Shown here one piece after another: positions 24,101 to 36,100 of a stretch of 38,975 nt of DNA. The translations under genes were made by a program, and so were the position numbers. The notes beneath the pieces are model-generated. The model made no database searches. It saw only the letters and a list, made by a program, of their open reading frames with translations, and was not told the DNA's origin. Source of the stretch: Phoronis australis (taxonomy: Eukaryota; Phoronida; Phoronidae). The stretch lies in NCBI GenBank assembly GCA_002633005.1, contig NMRA01000493.1:71175-110149 (forward strand), read 5' to 3'. Each line of letters starts with the position of its first letter. Positions within the stretch are counted from its first letter, which is position 1.

Positions 24101-27100
24101 ATACCTTTAGCTTGTACTGTAGCTAGTAAGTGGTGCTATTTTGAGTCTCAGGTAATTCAGGGGATTTCATTTGCTACAAATCTTCCACGATCAGGCCTGC
24201 TGCTATCGTTTTTCAAATGCATTGTGGGACGATGGTGCAAACCTCAAGTATTTTTTGTCCAAAATATTTGCTAATATGCATATTGATTCCATTTAGTTTG
24301 AGGCTCACTTTCATTCACGTTATTTTTGTATTCTGATTGCTTACTGGCCAAAAAGGTGTTACTGTGGACATGTGTTCAATGAATCAGTCACAAATTGAAT
24401 ATTGTTTTGCCCACGTAGTCACGTGATGTAGCCTTACACAAACTAACACAATAGCGGTGAGTAATCAAGTGTGTCTAAGCAATACTACGGCGGTTTTTGA
24501 TAAGCGGTTATTGTAAATTTTCACGCAACGACTCCCCAGCAAATCTTGTGTCAGCTTTTAAAGCCTTATTGAGTAACAATGTATTTCGAAGGACTTCTGG
24601 TCGTGTTGTTGTCGGCATGCTTGAATACATCATTATTTCTTTGGTTTGGCGGTTTTGGAAATGGAATAAAGTCTACTCCCCCAGTTAAACAATCATATTG
24701 TCTCATTAACACAGTGGCTATTGACATCTTTTAACCATTTTGTCTTGAAATCCACCAACGGTCGCATTTGTTTTGTACAGAAAAATGCTTAAAGAAATTG
24801 TGTTCTAGTCATTGACAGTCGTTTGTTTACATTTCCTGACCAAACTTCTGTCCAATTTGTGTGTGAGGCTATTTAGATTGACACCCTCTGACTGGTTGAT
24901 TCTTGTGCACTCAAGTGACTAATAAAGTTTTCACCTCATATTATGTTCACGTAGCCAAGTTGTCTGCAATGTCACAAGATGTTTACAAGCTCACAGCTGT
25001 CCCACAATGCAGTTGAAGACCACACCAGGGCCACTAATAGAGAAAGATGAAATCCTCAAGGTTGAATTATTTGTACTTGGGATTTAATTTCAATTGTGAA
25101 TTTCCTTTTTGATAAGGGATCATTAGATATAGAAATGAAGAGACAGTTAATATACGTGCAGACCAGCACTTGTTTTAGTTTTCTTATTTACTTACAGTGA
25201 GTGAAACAGAGCGAATAATTACCATTGGACAGATGGTCGGTAAACTGCAGTCGGGCACAGGAAGTATAGCTGGCTTTAAAGAAGACAAACGAAACAGGGT
25301 GACACCTAGTGAGTATGCCAGTGCTTATGGTGATTGTGTTCATTTGCAGTGCCCCCATGTGACTGGGCTACCACTAAATACATCAATGTCAGGAATTTTT
25401 GATGTGGATACTACTGCACATTCCTGATACATTTCAATACTGTTTCAGTGTAAAACGTGTAGAAAGTATGCAACCTTACTTTGATATGTAGATAAAATGA
25501 ATACAAACATGCAGCAATGAACAATTCAGTTTTACCAGTTGCACAAGTGTGACTCAAGTTCACCACGCAAGGTTTTTAGAACATTACCGGTCTGCCTAAT
25601 ACTAACGAATCAAAATGCTCATGCGGTGACATCACAGTATTCAAAGTGAACTCTCTGGCTCAAAGTATTATGGTGACCTGAGATAGTGCAAATGGTGACA
25701 TCACAGTATTCAAAGTGAACTCTCTGGCTCAAAGTATTATGGTGACCTGAGATAGTGCAAATGGTGACATCACAGTATTCAAAGTGAACTCTCTGGCTCA
25801 AAGTATTATGGTGTCCTGAGATAGTGCAAATGGTGACATCACAGTATTCAAAGTGAACTCTCTGGCTCAAAGTATTATGTTGCAAATCGTAACGGGAGTC
25901 AGTGGAGTCATTTTCCTTTAGCTTCAAATTTCAAAAAAAAACCATCTGTCATATGCTCATCACTTCGTCATTTTTTCTGTCCATACAGCAATTCACGTCT
26001 CCCTTATTTGTTATGGCAAGACTTGGACGTAGTATGTTTCCCTTGTTTGGCCTTTGATGTAAACAAAAGACTTTCAAGCAGTGTAATTTCTTTGAGTGCA
26101 TACGCGCATTGTATTGGGATAAAAGCATTTCATCTGTGTTTCAAAAATAGTGAAACTGGTGATTTTTTAAGAAATTTTTGCTGCATTCAAAGTGAATAAC
26201 TCTCACGTAGTAGATTCGTCACCATATGTTTAAAAGGTTATTTACGAGTTTTTGCATTCCATGCTCTTTTTTTTAAAGTCCCTATAAAATGACCCAACTG
26301 CCTTTTAGATATGTTAAATACATGTACTTTTGTGCAACATATTCGTTTTATTCCACACAACCACTAACTAATTACTACGCATTTTGTGCCTCCCATATTA
26401 TGTGCCCCATCAGAAATCCCTTTTATTCTCTCGACGAATCACAGTAGACTGGCCTATTGACATCATCGTTGAGAACGAGCAACACATTACCGCGCTAACC
26501 CCAACCTGTAGTGAGCACCTGATCGGCTGCTGGGACAGTAAAAAACAAAGTAGTTTGCTCAAGGAACGTCACCAATTAGAAACATCGCTGACGTTAAGCA
26601 TCAATGTCGACTGATAATGCAATATTACTAAGCAAAACAATGGTGTCAGGCAAAGCACCCTTCGAACCGAACAGCGGCGTAGATCTCGGATAGGGCCTGC
26701 TATCGATTCACTCACGACCCACGGCGAACCAATTTTGCGAAGTATTTGCACCCACGTAAAAGGTTCTACAACAGCTACGTTTCGTACTGAACCTGACAAC
26801 GGCAAACTTACCGAACTCTGTGGTGGAAAAAATACTTATTTTTCACGTAAGATGTCTTGATTATCCACTAACAATATCCTCTGATCGGCAATAAATCACC
26901 GCGACATGGTCGGTATCATTTTATACGATCGTGGCTCAGAAATGTCGTCAATTAACGGTGTGGGTGAATGTAGCCTACTTCTCGTTTTTATCGCAAAAAA
27001 ACAAACGTAAACATGACAACCCTTGGCTGTTACTTGCCAAACGACGGTCACAACTTGTCTTGCATCAGAGTAAAAATAAGTCGACAACAAATTCTTAAGC

Positions 27101-30100
27101 CCTCTTTTCTGGGACAGCACGTGCGACCTATATATGAGTCATATGTCGCTCACATGTTGCAGCCAATGTATCACGTACACCAGCGGTGGGAACGTAGAGG
27201 TGCACACCTCCCAAGTCGCACATCAAAAGAGTACGGCGGCCGTTCTAAATAAAATATTGCACTGATTTGGCTCGATTAAGTGCTTGGGTGTTGCATATAC
27301 TAATGCATGTGACCATAAGATAGCGCTGATTTAACTTGAGTCTTGTGGCACATTCTTTGAAATTAACATCGGGAAAGGGTGTACTTACAAACCCTGCACG
27401 AGAACGTCGGGCAGTACGGGTTTGGGTACACTTTGGAGGCACGCACTGAAAAAAGTGTGCAGTCAGCATGTCGATGGGTTGTGCTATGATGGGAACGGCG
27501 CATTTCCCTGACTTCAAAGTATAAAATGCCTTATGCAATTGATCTTTCAAATCGAACAATAGTTTAAATATGACAACCTATTCGCAGCGCTAATTTTGTC
27601 CTTTTTGCTCAATATTTGGTTTCCACCTCAATCGCTTAGATTTTCCTGCAGGTCTCACTAATCGGCGTGCAGCTAGCTGCGCCAGTTACGGGTTAAGTTT
27701 CGTATGCCTTGTGTAAATTGCCTTTGTCTTCAAATGACGGTCCGTAGCGAGTTCCGTGACAATTGGCCGGTAAGTTTCCCCTTCTGTTTCACTTTACTCG
27801 GATTCCTCTGGCTTGAACATACACGGCGATAATCCATCCAAATGTTGTTTCTACATTTTCTTAATCTTCCATTTCGCAATACGAGTCACTGAACGTCCGT
27901 CCATTGCAAATTATTATACTTTTCTAACCCAAGTGCGAAAAGTCTCTGGTCATTCTTTTTCATCATGCTGCGAGTGAGCCTTTCGTTTCGTTAACATGTG
28001 TAACGCCGACTTTCTCCCCGACATAATCCCGTAATTATCACGGAGCGACTACAAACAAATTAATTCTCCGGTACACGCATTCCGCCAGGATGTTGCCGTG
28101 GGTCCGTAATCTCCATTCATTGCAAACCTGTCCCCCAATGCACGCAGGGACCCTGTTTGTTAAATCTGTTCGTTAAACCCCAACGTCTTCGTGAATAAGT
28201 ATTTGATGTTAGACTGAGTAAGTGGTCCCCACCGAGAACGCGCTACTGTCTTTGGCAACGCTAAACTATCAAGGGACAGTGAGTTGTAGGATATTACATG
28301 CACGTGGAAGTGTCGAGATAAGTGTCGTATAGTATTTGAGCTTGGTTGTCTCTAAGAGTTGTAATTTTGAAAATCTGTGACTTGAAATATGCACCAGACA
28401 CCGTAAGCTAAGCTTCCTGTGGCAACGGACTGTTCGATACGTCTTGGGTACCAACGATGACGTCATTTGCGTCGATTAGATTGAGCGCCACCTAAAGTTT
28501 TTTTTCGGCGCTAAATGGGGTTCATGATGGAGTCGTACGATAGTAATTGGCGTAATTAGCTAATGCCAGGAGTAAAGGGAGGGATGATATGTTTGTGTCG
28601 ATCAATGATACAGATATTTAACATTTTCAAAAGTCATTTGGCCGTTATGTAGGGTCTTTAAGTTACTGTAGTAGGCAAAAAGTCTACGGTGTTTTCAAAT
28701 AAAGCTAGTTTTGTTATTTCATCTTTTTCCTTGCAGTCACGTATCTGCAGAGTGGACCATTCAGTAGTTATGCACCTTACTATGACTCGGCATTCGCCAA
28801 CATGAGTAAAGAAGATTCAGATGTTCTTTTGTCGACATATGGGTCAGATCAGGCTGTGGCATACGCTGACAGGTAAGGTTCATGTGCATGCATTTGCCGT
28901 GTCCAAAATCCACTTACAATCAGTGTTGCAATGATTCGGTGATGGCAGATGTTGCTGAAGAAAAACATTGAATCGAAATCGATTCCAAGATGATAAAATC
29001 GAGGCTGTGATCTGAGACTTGCATAAAAAAATGTAAAGATTCACGTAAATGAGGCAGTGTCTCCTTGGCTGCGCGTAAATCTGTGATTAGAATTGAAAAA
29101 AGTCACATAAACTGGTGAAATCGCCTCACCCACACACTTATCTTTGTCTGGTAGCATAGGGCAGTGTCATCTGTAGCATAGGGCTGTGTCATCTTTAGCA
29201 CAGGGCAGTGTCATCTGTAGCACAGGGCAGTGTCATCTGTAGCACAGGGCAGTGTCATCTGTAGCACAGGGCAGTGTCATCTGTNGTAGCACAGTGCAGT
29301 GTCATCTGTAGCACAGTACAGTGTCATCTGTAGCACAGTGCAGTGTTATCTGTCGTTGGTAGAGAAGCAGAATCTCTGCGTTTTTATCTGGTCTCGTCTG
29401 TCCTAGCGAACAGCCTTCCTAGTACTCAGTGACAATGTCCTTTACGGTTTCTGATTGATGGATTCTGAATAATTTTCAATTACTACCACTACTCATAATT
29501 GGAAGATATTATTCTTTATTATCGTGCTATGTGAGCAACAAAAGTAGGTCTATGTGACATTGTATAGGTAAGTACAAACCTGAGGAAACAAAATAAACAT
29601 CTAATACTGAAAAGAATGGACATATCTAAACACAAAATCTTGTCTTCTTGCATTTGATGAATTTAACAAAACTAAGATTCATTATATTATCACACTTAAC
29701 TTATCTAAAAAGTTTGTTTCTCCAACTTCTACAATATTTTCAGACACTCATTTATAAATAGTAATAGTATGAGCAGAACAGAAAATCGAGTGGAACTACT
29801 TGATCTAAATTGATACAAAATAGGTTGTTTTTTGGGTGGCATTCTCCTTTAAATCCACCCACTTCAATCATCAGTAATTCAATGCAATGGTTCACAGACA
29901 CACAATACATGATTTATAAGCTCTTCTTAAATCAATCGTAGCTTTTTCATTAACTTATTTCCATAGGAACATACAGAGGTAGAAATTATTGTTTGAATGA
30001 AGTCAGATGTGGCAAGTCAACTGAAGATGTTTACAAAATTGCTCCAGCGAAATCAGTTGACGTTAAGGTTTGCATGTCTCAACAATATACTACCCGTTGG

Positions 30101-33100
30101 ATTAATTAAGAATTCAATTACATTAGGCTGCTAGTTGTTGAAAGGCAGACATATATTATGTGCAGTTGAACCTCCCGGGACCTATCAAACATGAACCTCC
30201 CGGGACCTATCAAACACATTCATTGCAACCGAGCTTCGATGTAACCATATGAACCTTATGGCGAAAATAAAAACCATTAAAGCGGTAGAAATTGAAAATG
30301 AACACGTAACGGTAAAACTGGCACAACATATCGGTCAGCAGGTTCAAAACTGCTATAGGGGATCATTATCTCTTATCTGATTTGGTATACCTTACCCTAT
30401 TGTGCCTGCATTGACTTTCATAATAAAGGGCTATTGTGGAGATGTTTAAACTGTAGGCTTGGGTAACAATAGGCATTCCTCTGCCTGTTACTAAAGACCA
30501 AGCTACACCACAAGGGAAAGCACTACTTTCAGCCAGAGGCACACAATCCAACTAGCTAGATGTGTCTAAAGAAATTTGCACACGCAGTAGGCCTAAACCA
30601 GAGCGTGTTTCATTCAGCACTTGCCGGTCTCGTGCTAAAAACGTTCGACATTTGTCTCGGTAAGGCCCATATTAGTCCCCGTGTAGCTGGATGCGTACGT
30701 AACTATCTGACAGTTATTTTTCGGTGTAAGGGTGTGTAAGCATTCACTGTCAGTTGTCACTTTGTCGGATGTTCGGCTTAAAAACACCAATTATGGTTAA
30801 TCAAACAATACATCTCAAAAATAACGCAAACATGTTTTATACTATTAGAAATTGTCGGAAATTAGTGCCAATATTCATTTCTTATCGATGCTATGCTACC
30901 CGTTTCATGAATGGAAAATTCCCGACTAATGTCTTTGATGACAGGTTCATGTATGTAGCGCGCGCTTCCTGGCCACGTGCGTTTAACACCGAGTTATTTT
31001 TATTCATGAGACAGTCGATGTGTCTACCGAAAGGTCAGACCATAGAGTGGGACACGGTCGTCGCGAGAGAGTAGCAACGCTGTTGCGTTCTTTTTGAAGC
31101 GCTGCGTTACTTTGAAGTGTAAAGTCACGGCTAAATACAAACGTAGCAGTGCCGCTGGTGGTCTAGAAGACCCGTGCAAAACTTTTTTGATAAATTGAAG
31201 ACGTTACTGTAGCCGAGTTTTAGGACTGTAGGTACGTCATTGTTCCCGTGTACATGTTCATGGACTGGGCGCTTATTTCAGCAAAGTGAAAACGCGTGGG
31301 GGGTGCTTATAGGGGCATGGGCGGCTATTACGGCGAATACGGTAATCGATTTTGATCAATAATTTTCAATATAGCACAAAAATTTTTGACACATGAATAA
31401 ATAGTTATATCTGAAACTTCTATTCTGGTGTCTGCCCAAGGCCTAGTTAATGCTTACGTAATACTGCACAAGCGATTTGTGTGGTTGGCTGGCTCACTAT
31501 AGGGCTATTGTTAGGACGGCTTTGTCATGAGGGACAGCGGGCAACTGGGATAGCAAAGCGGTCCCTCGCTGAGAGGGCTGACCCTCATGAGTTCGAAGCA
31601 CAAGCTGGATCTTCGCCAAGACTTAAGTTCTGCTTTATGGTTGTTAATAAACCATGTGCATAGCCCCATTAATCAAATCACGTGTCTTTGCGCCATGTGA
31701 TATCCACAACTATAAAATCAAGGAGTGCGTGTGTGATCAATTCTTAAACTCACATGCGCTGGTTTACTGTAAACTTGGTCAAGTTATTCATGGAACATTA
31801 TAATCATGTGAACGTTGTGTGTAGAAAGGATATTTTGGATTCTTTGGTATATAGCACACAAAATGGACGTAAAATGCTCAAATTTGTAACATTTGCTTTC
31901 AAAAACAATTCACCGCAATTCTAATTACAACCGTTTTTCACAAAAATTTGTCACCTGATCTTTTGAATTTGCCAAAATTGACATTGACCATTTTTCTTTG
32001 CAACAATTAGTAGAAACTTCACAAAATGTTATTTTATAACATCTGCAGAGTTCAAACCGCATTAGTAATAGTCAGAGAAAAGTTTTCTCACTCTAAATTT
32101 ATGTGAAGAAATATGACAAAAAATTTCACTTGTCCATCACACTGTTTGCTAAATAAATATAGAAATACCATTTTTGATAATAGTCAAACTTGTGTAATTC
32201 ACGTTTATGAAATCCTTAATATTAATGATACCCTTTGTAACAAGTGTAAATTGCCCTCTATATATTAGTTCCCATTTTGGTTAACAAGTACAATATTTGG
32301 CACTTGAAAATGATAACCTGCCATCACCAGGCTGTAAATTCCTGATAAGCCAATATATATTTGCAAAATTACACAATTTGAGACAGCTTTCTTGGAGCAA
32401 GCCGTGATTCCTGTTCTTGACCTACCTACCTCAATAGTTGACTCCAAGTTTAACCTAAACGTATGTGACTTATATGAATGTAAATTTCTTGAATTTTTCC
32501 AATTCATCTCAATTTTCTTCATGCATTAAATGCATGTGTAATCCACACAAAATACCCACTAGCACTTTCTCCAAGAGAACTCTGTCCGAAATGTAACTAG
32601 TTAATTACACACATATTATAGTGAGTGACTTGACTTTCCAAGAATTTTCATCAGGATAGAATGATACTAATGTTAACCAATCCCTAGAGTTCAACATTTT
32701 TTCTATAACACCACTCGCAGAATTCTTAAGAATCCTCAACTTGTTTTGATGCTATCGTGAACATTCGGGTTGACACCGGGGCGCTTAAATTGACTGGCCT
32801 GTAAATCTGGGGGTGGGGACTTTCTAAGACTGACATGCCATATGATCATCCAAGCCTTTGAAGATGCAACGTTAGATAAATCTAAGGCTTCAGATGTTGT
32901 AACTTAGATCGATCGAAAAAAATTCTGTCAAAAAACCTTGCGCAAGTTGTTCCCCACCCAAATGACGTAACGATGGTAGTGAATAATGCAGCGCATATTT
33001 CACCATCAAAAAATCTTGTGACCTATGTTGTACAGAGGAAACAGTGTGGCTTAGTGGGATAAGTATTCGCTTCCTTTACGCAAGGTCGTGGGTTCGAGTC

Positions 33101-36100
33101 TCTCTGGAGCACACTGCTAGACCCTTGAGTAAGGTCTCTGGCTCGTTAGCTATGTTTTGACAAAGCATAAAAATAACAATAAGCCATACCTGCGTACATC
33201 TAATACACGTTTATTAGACCACTTGCAATTATTGTTTATTATTTTTTATGTTGTCATCACTTACAACCACAAATTACGCTGCAACTCAAAATTAAACCAG
33301 TTTCCGCATTTGAAAGTGCGCATTGCTGTTTTGAAAATCAGTTTGGTGAAGTTAAATTACGGGTGGGTGCTAGCCTAAGCAGTGAGTGTTTGGCTAAAGA
33401 TTCTCATATCTAAGTGAGTGCTTAGTGGAGCATTTGGCACTATCATAAGTAGGAATAGGCACTTATATGTGCACTGGCATCAACCCGAATGTTTACAGTA
33501 ATATAAGTTGACTTTTACTGATACTACAATCAGCCAACTCTCAAATTCTCAACCCAGTTTTAATGCTAACGTAAACCAAGTCAAAATCTTCACCACTCTA
33601 TTTTGAAGGTAACACCACTACTCTTCGTACAATTAATCATATATAACCCCCTGGCAGAATTCTAAACCCTATATTATGCTAACATCAATAAACTTAAAAG
33701 ACAATTTTCCACCCTATCTTGTCACATCAGTCAGCTCATTGGAATCCAGCTCGGTGGAAAGTAGTCCGTCTTGTTGACCAGTGTGTCCAGGGTGGAGTTG
33801 GCCCTGGGCCAGTCTTTGTAGTACAGCACTTCGCCGTTGGCAAGCCATGCCGACCACCATCCAAATGAGCCAATGGAGATGATGGTATGGTCACACAGAC
33901 TGAGTACTGTCATATCTATCTCCTTATTGTTTCCCTCAGATAGAACCATGTCCTGGTAGTTCATGTGACGCTTCACCCACTTTGGCTCGTCTGAGCACAC
34001 GACAAATAACACGTTCTTGTACTTTCTGCGAAAGTAGTTGGTGGCGCTGTTGTAGTATGATATGTTGGGCGTAACGTAGCCGTAATTCACTATCTGAGGG
34101 TCGTGAACCATGTCCCCCTGGCGCACATGAATACCTACCAGAGTCACAGACTTCGTGCTTCCTGGAATGACAAGCTTTTTACCTGAGCTGATGCTGACTT
34201 GTGCGATGGCGGCTACAAGTTTTGAAGAACTTGTCGTTACATTTCGCTCATTCAACTTTTTTATGAGGAATGTTAATGCCGACTCCACCAGATAATTGGC
34301 AAACTGAAATTCTCGTCTTAGTTCATGTGCATGGTCATGGCAGTATTTCCACGATTGGTAATATCCGTACAATTGGACATTGTGTCGCATGTCCAACTTA
34401 TTTATGGCTGGATCAAATGCACAGGAAAGTTTTTCCCGGACTCTCCTAAATGTCATCATTCCTAATCTCGCAACACTGACGGGCTCTGCAGATATGCTAA
34501 AGATGCCCCAGAGCTCTTGATTAGTAGGGATTACTGGCCGCAACTTCTGCGCTCTGGCTTCGCAGAACACAGCTGCATATTGAAACAGCTCGTTACCCAG
34601 CCTGCCCTGGAAAAATACAGACAGCACTTTGGTGTTAGTGGTGTGCCATCGTCCGTCTAGGTAACGTTGCTGGTTCAGTTCAACTTGCCGTTGGAACGGT
34701 GTCTTTTTTACGTCTACCAAGTGAGCTATCCACGAGAAACATGCGACTAGGAGGAGGACAATTACCAGTAGTATGATGGACAGTTTACAGATCCGACGAG
34801 AGATACAGGCCAGGAACAGATAACACGAATTATCTCTCGCTTCTCTTGCATCTGAAATGAAAAGTGATACACTTTATGTTAACAGACTCTTCAGTGTTCT
34901 CCGCAACAAAATTCAAACTCGACTTGAATTTCAAAACTTGTGTACGCGTGTTCAAAAGTCAATGTCTATACCGTGGGGAGTTTGTACATTAAGTCTTGAA
35001 ATAAACGATTGAACTGCTACCAAAAGTTCAAAATGTCCCACAGTAAAATTTCCCGAATTTAGGACAGTGTTCTGAATTTCGGACTCCTAAAGACAAGGTC
35101 CCTTTCATGGGTCGTTTGACTCATGGCGTGTGATTTGTAAAATGAAACCTGGGCCCGTAGCGGAGATTGGTCTAAATCCGGATATGCGCATATTAAAAAA
35201 TAATTTGAATTTATCCAAGAGCGGATGGTTCTGCTATTGGGCCGGAGTGAACATAGGACAGATAAAATTCCAACAGCAGTACCGGGAATGCACGGGAAGA
35301 GATTATCGGGACAAACCGCTTTTATATTAAAGCATAATTAGCGTCGAAGAAGCTAACGCACTTGTAGCCAGCTACGTGAACCCAGCTGTGTGAACAGTCA
35401 CTTGCGCTTGGTGGTGTTTTGTGATAAGAACTACGTAGACTCTACCTCGGTTAAATTGTGCTGTGTTTCGGAATAACAATTTCAAACTTTTATTGAATGA
35501 ATATACCCCAGTCGGATAAAGCAACAGTTCTATAATTGTCAAAAAACACCTGGAAACATAATCGAGCTAAGACCGGGAGGACCTTAGTTACATGTATGTT
35601 GTTGGAATGCCGTTTCGCTAAGGTCTGTTTGAGTGACAAGTGACTCATAAGTATGTCACGTGAGCTGACCCAGAAACAAATCGGGGCTACACATACTGCA
35701 GTTGTGTCGTCTGTGTTTGGTATGCAAATAGTTTAATGTGAATACATTGGGCACCAATGGATATTACGAATAATCAGTCAAGTCGTGTTACACAATATAT
35801 ATTTCCTATCAAAAAGTTTGGTAAGTCGATTGTGTTCAGAGTCAGTAACATCGCTGTTTATGCTTTGAGGATATTGTATGAATTTCTCGTCAGCAAAAAC
35901 GATCACAAATTCACGAGGCTGTTCAAACGGTCTAAAACCGCAAAAAAGAAACGTCGGCACCCAACTGCATAAATTTCAAGATTTCGGACACCGTCAATTT
36001 TGCCATGTTTCTCGAATTTTCGAATATTGGCTATTTCTAAAATTTAGGACCGGTTCAAAATATTTATTTTTTCACTGTCCTAAATTTGTTACATCATGAT

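Noticed and set aside
25619-25927. 102-codon minus-strand repetitive protein
   Set aside because: It is the reverse translation of a 69-bp minisatellite; the unit length divisible by three explains the open frame.
26384-27559. Cluster of 70-104 codon frames on both strands
   Set aside because: They overlap in opposing strands, lack recognisable motifs or phased splice sites, and are no longer than chance expects.
29151-29351. CRISPR-like array
   Set aside because: Units are directly abutting 22-mers without unique spacers, in an intron of an animal gene.
33042-33116. Functional tRNA gene
   Set aside because: The acceptor and D stems pair and the A/B boxes are present, but the anticodon arm has lost a base and does not close properly, so no anticodon can be assigned with confidence.
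35130-36000. Possible first exon of the fucosyltransferase
   Set aside because: Several minus-strand ATGs exist, but none was followed by a convincing phase-1 donor and signal-anchor-compatible sequence, so no exon was called.
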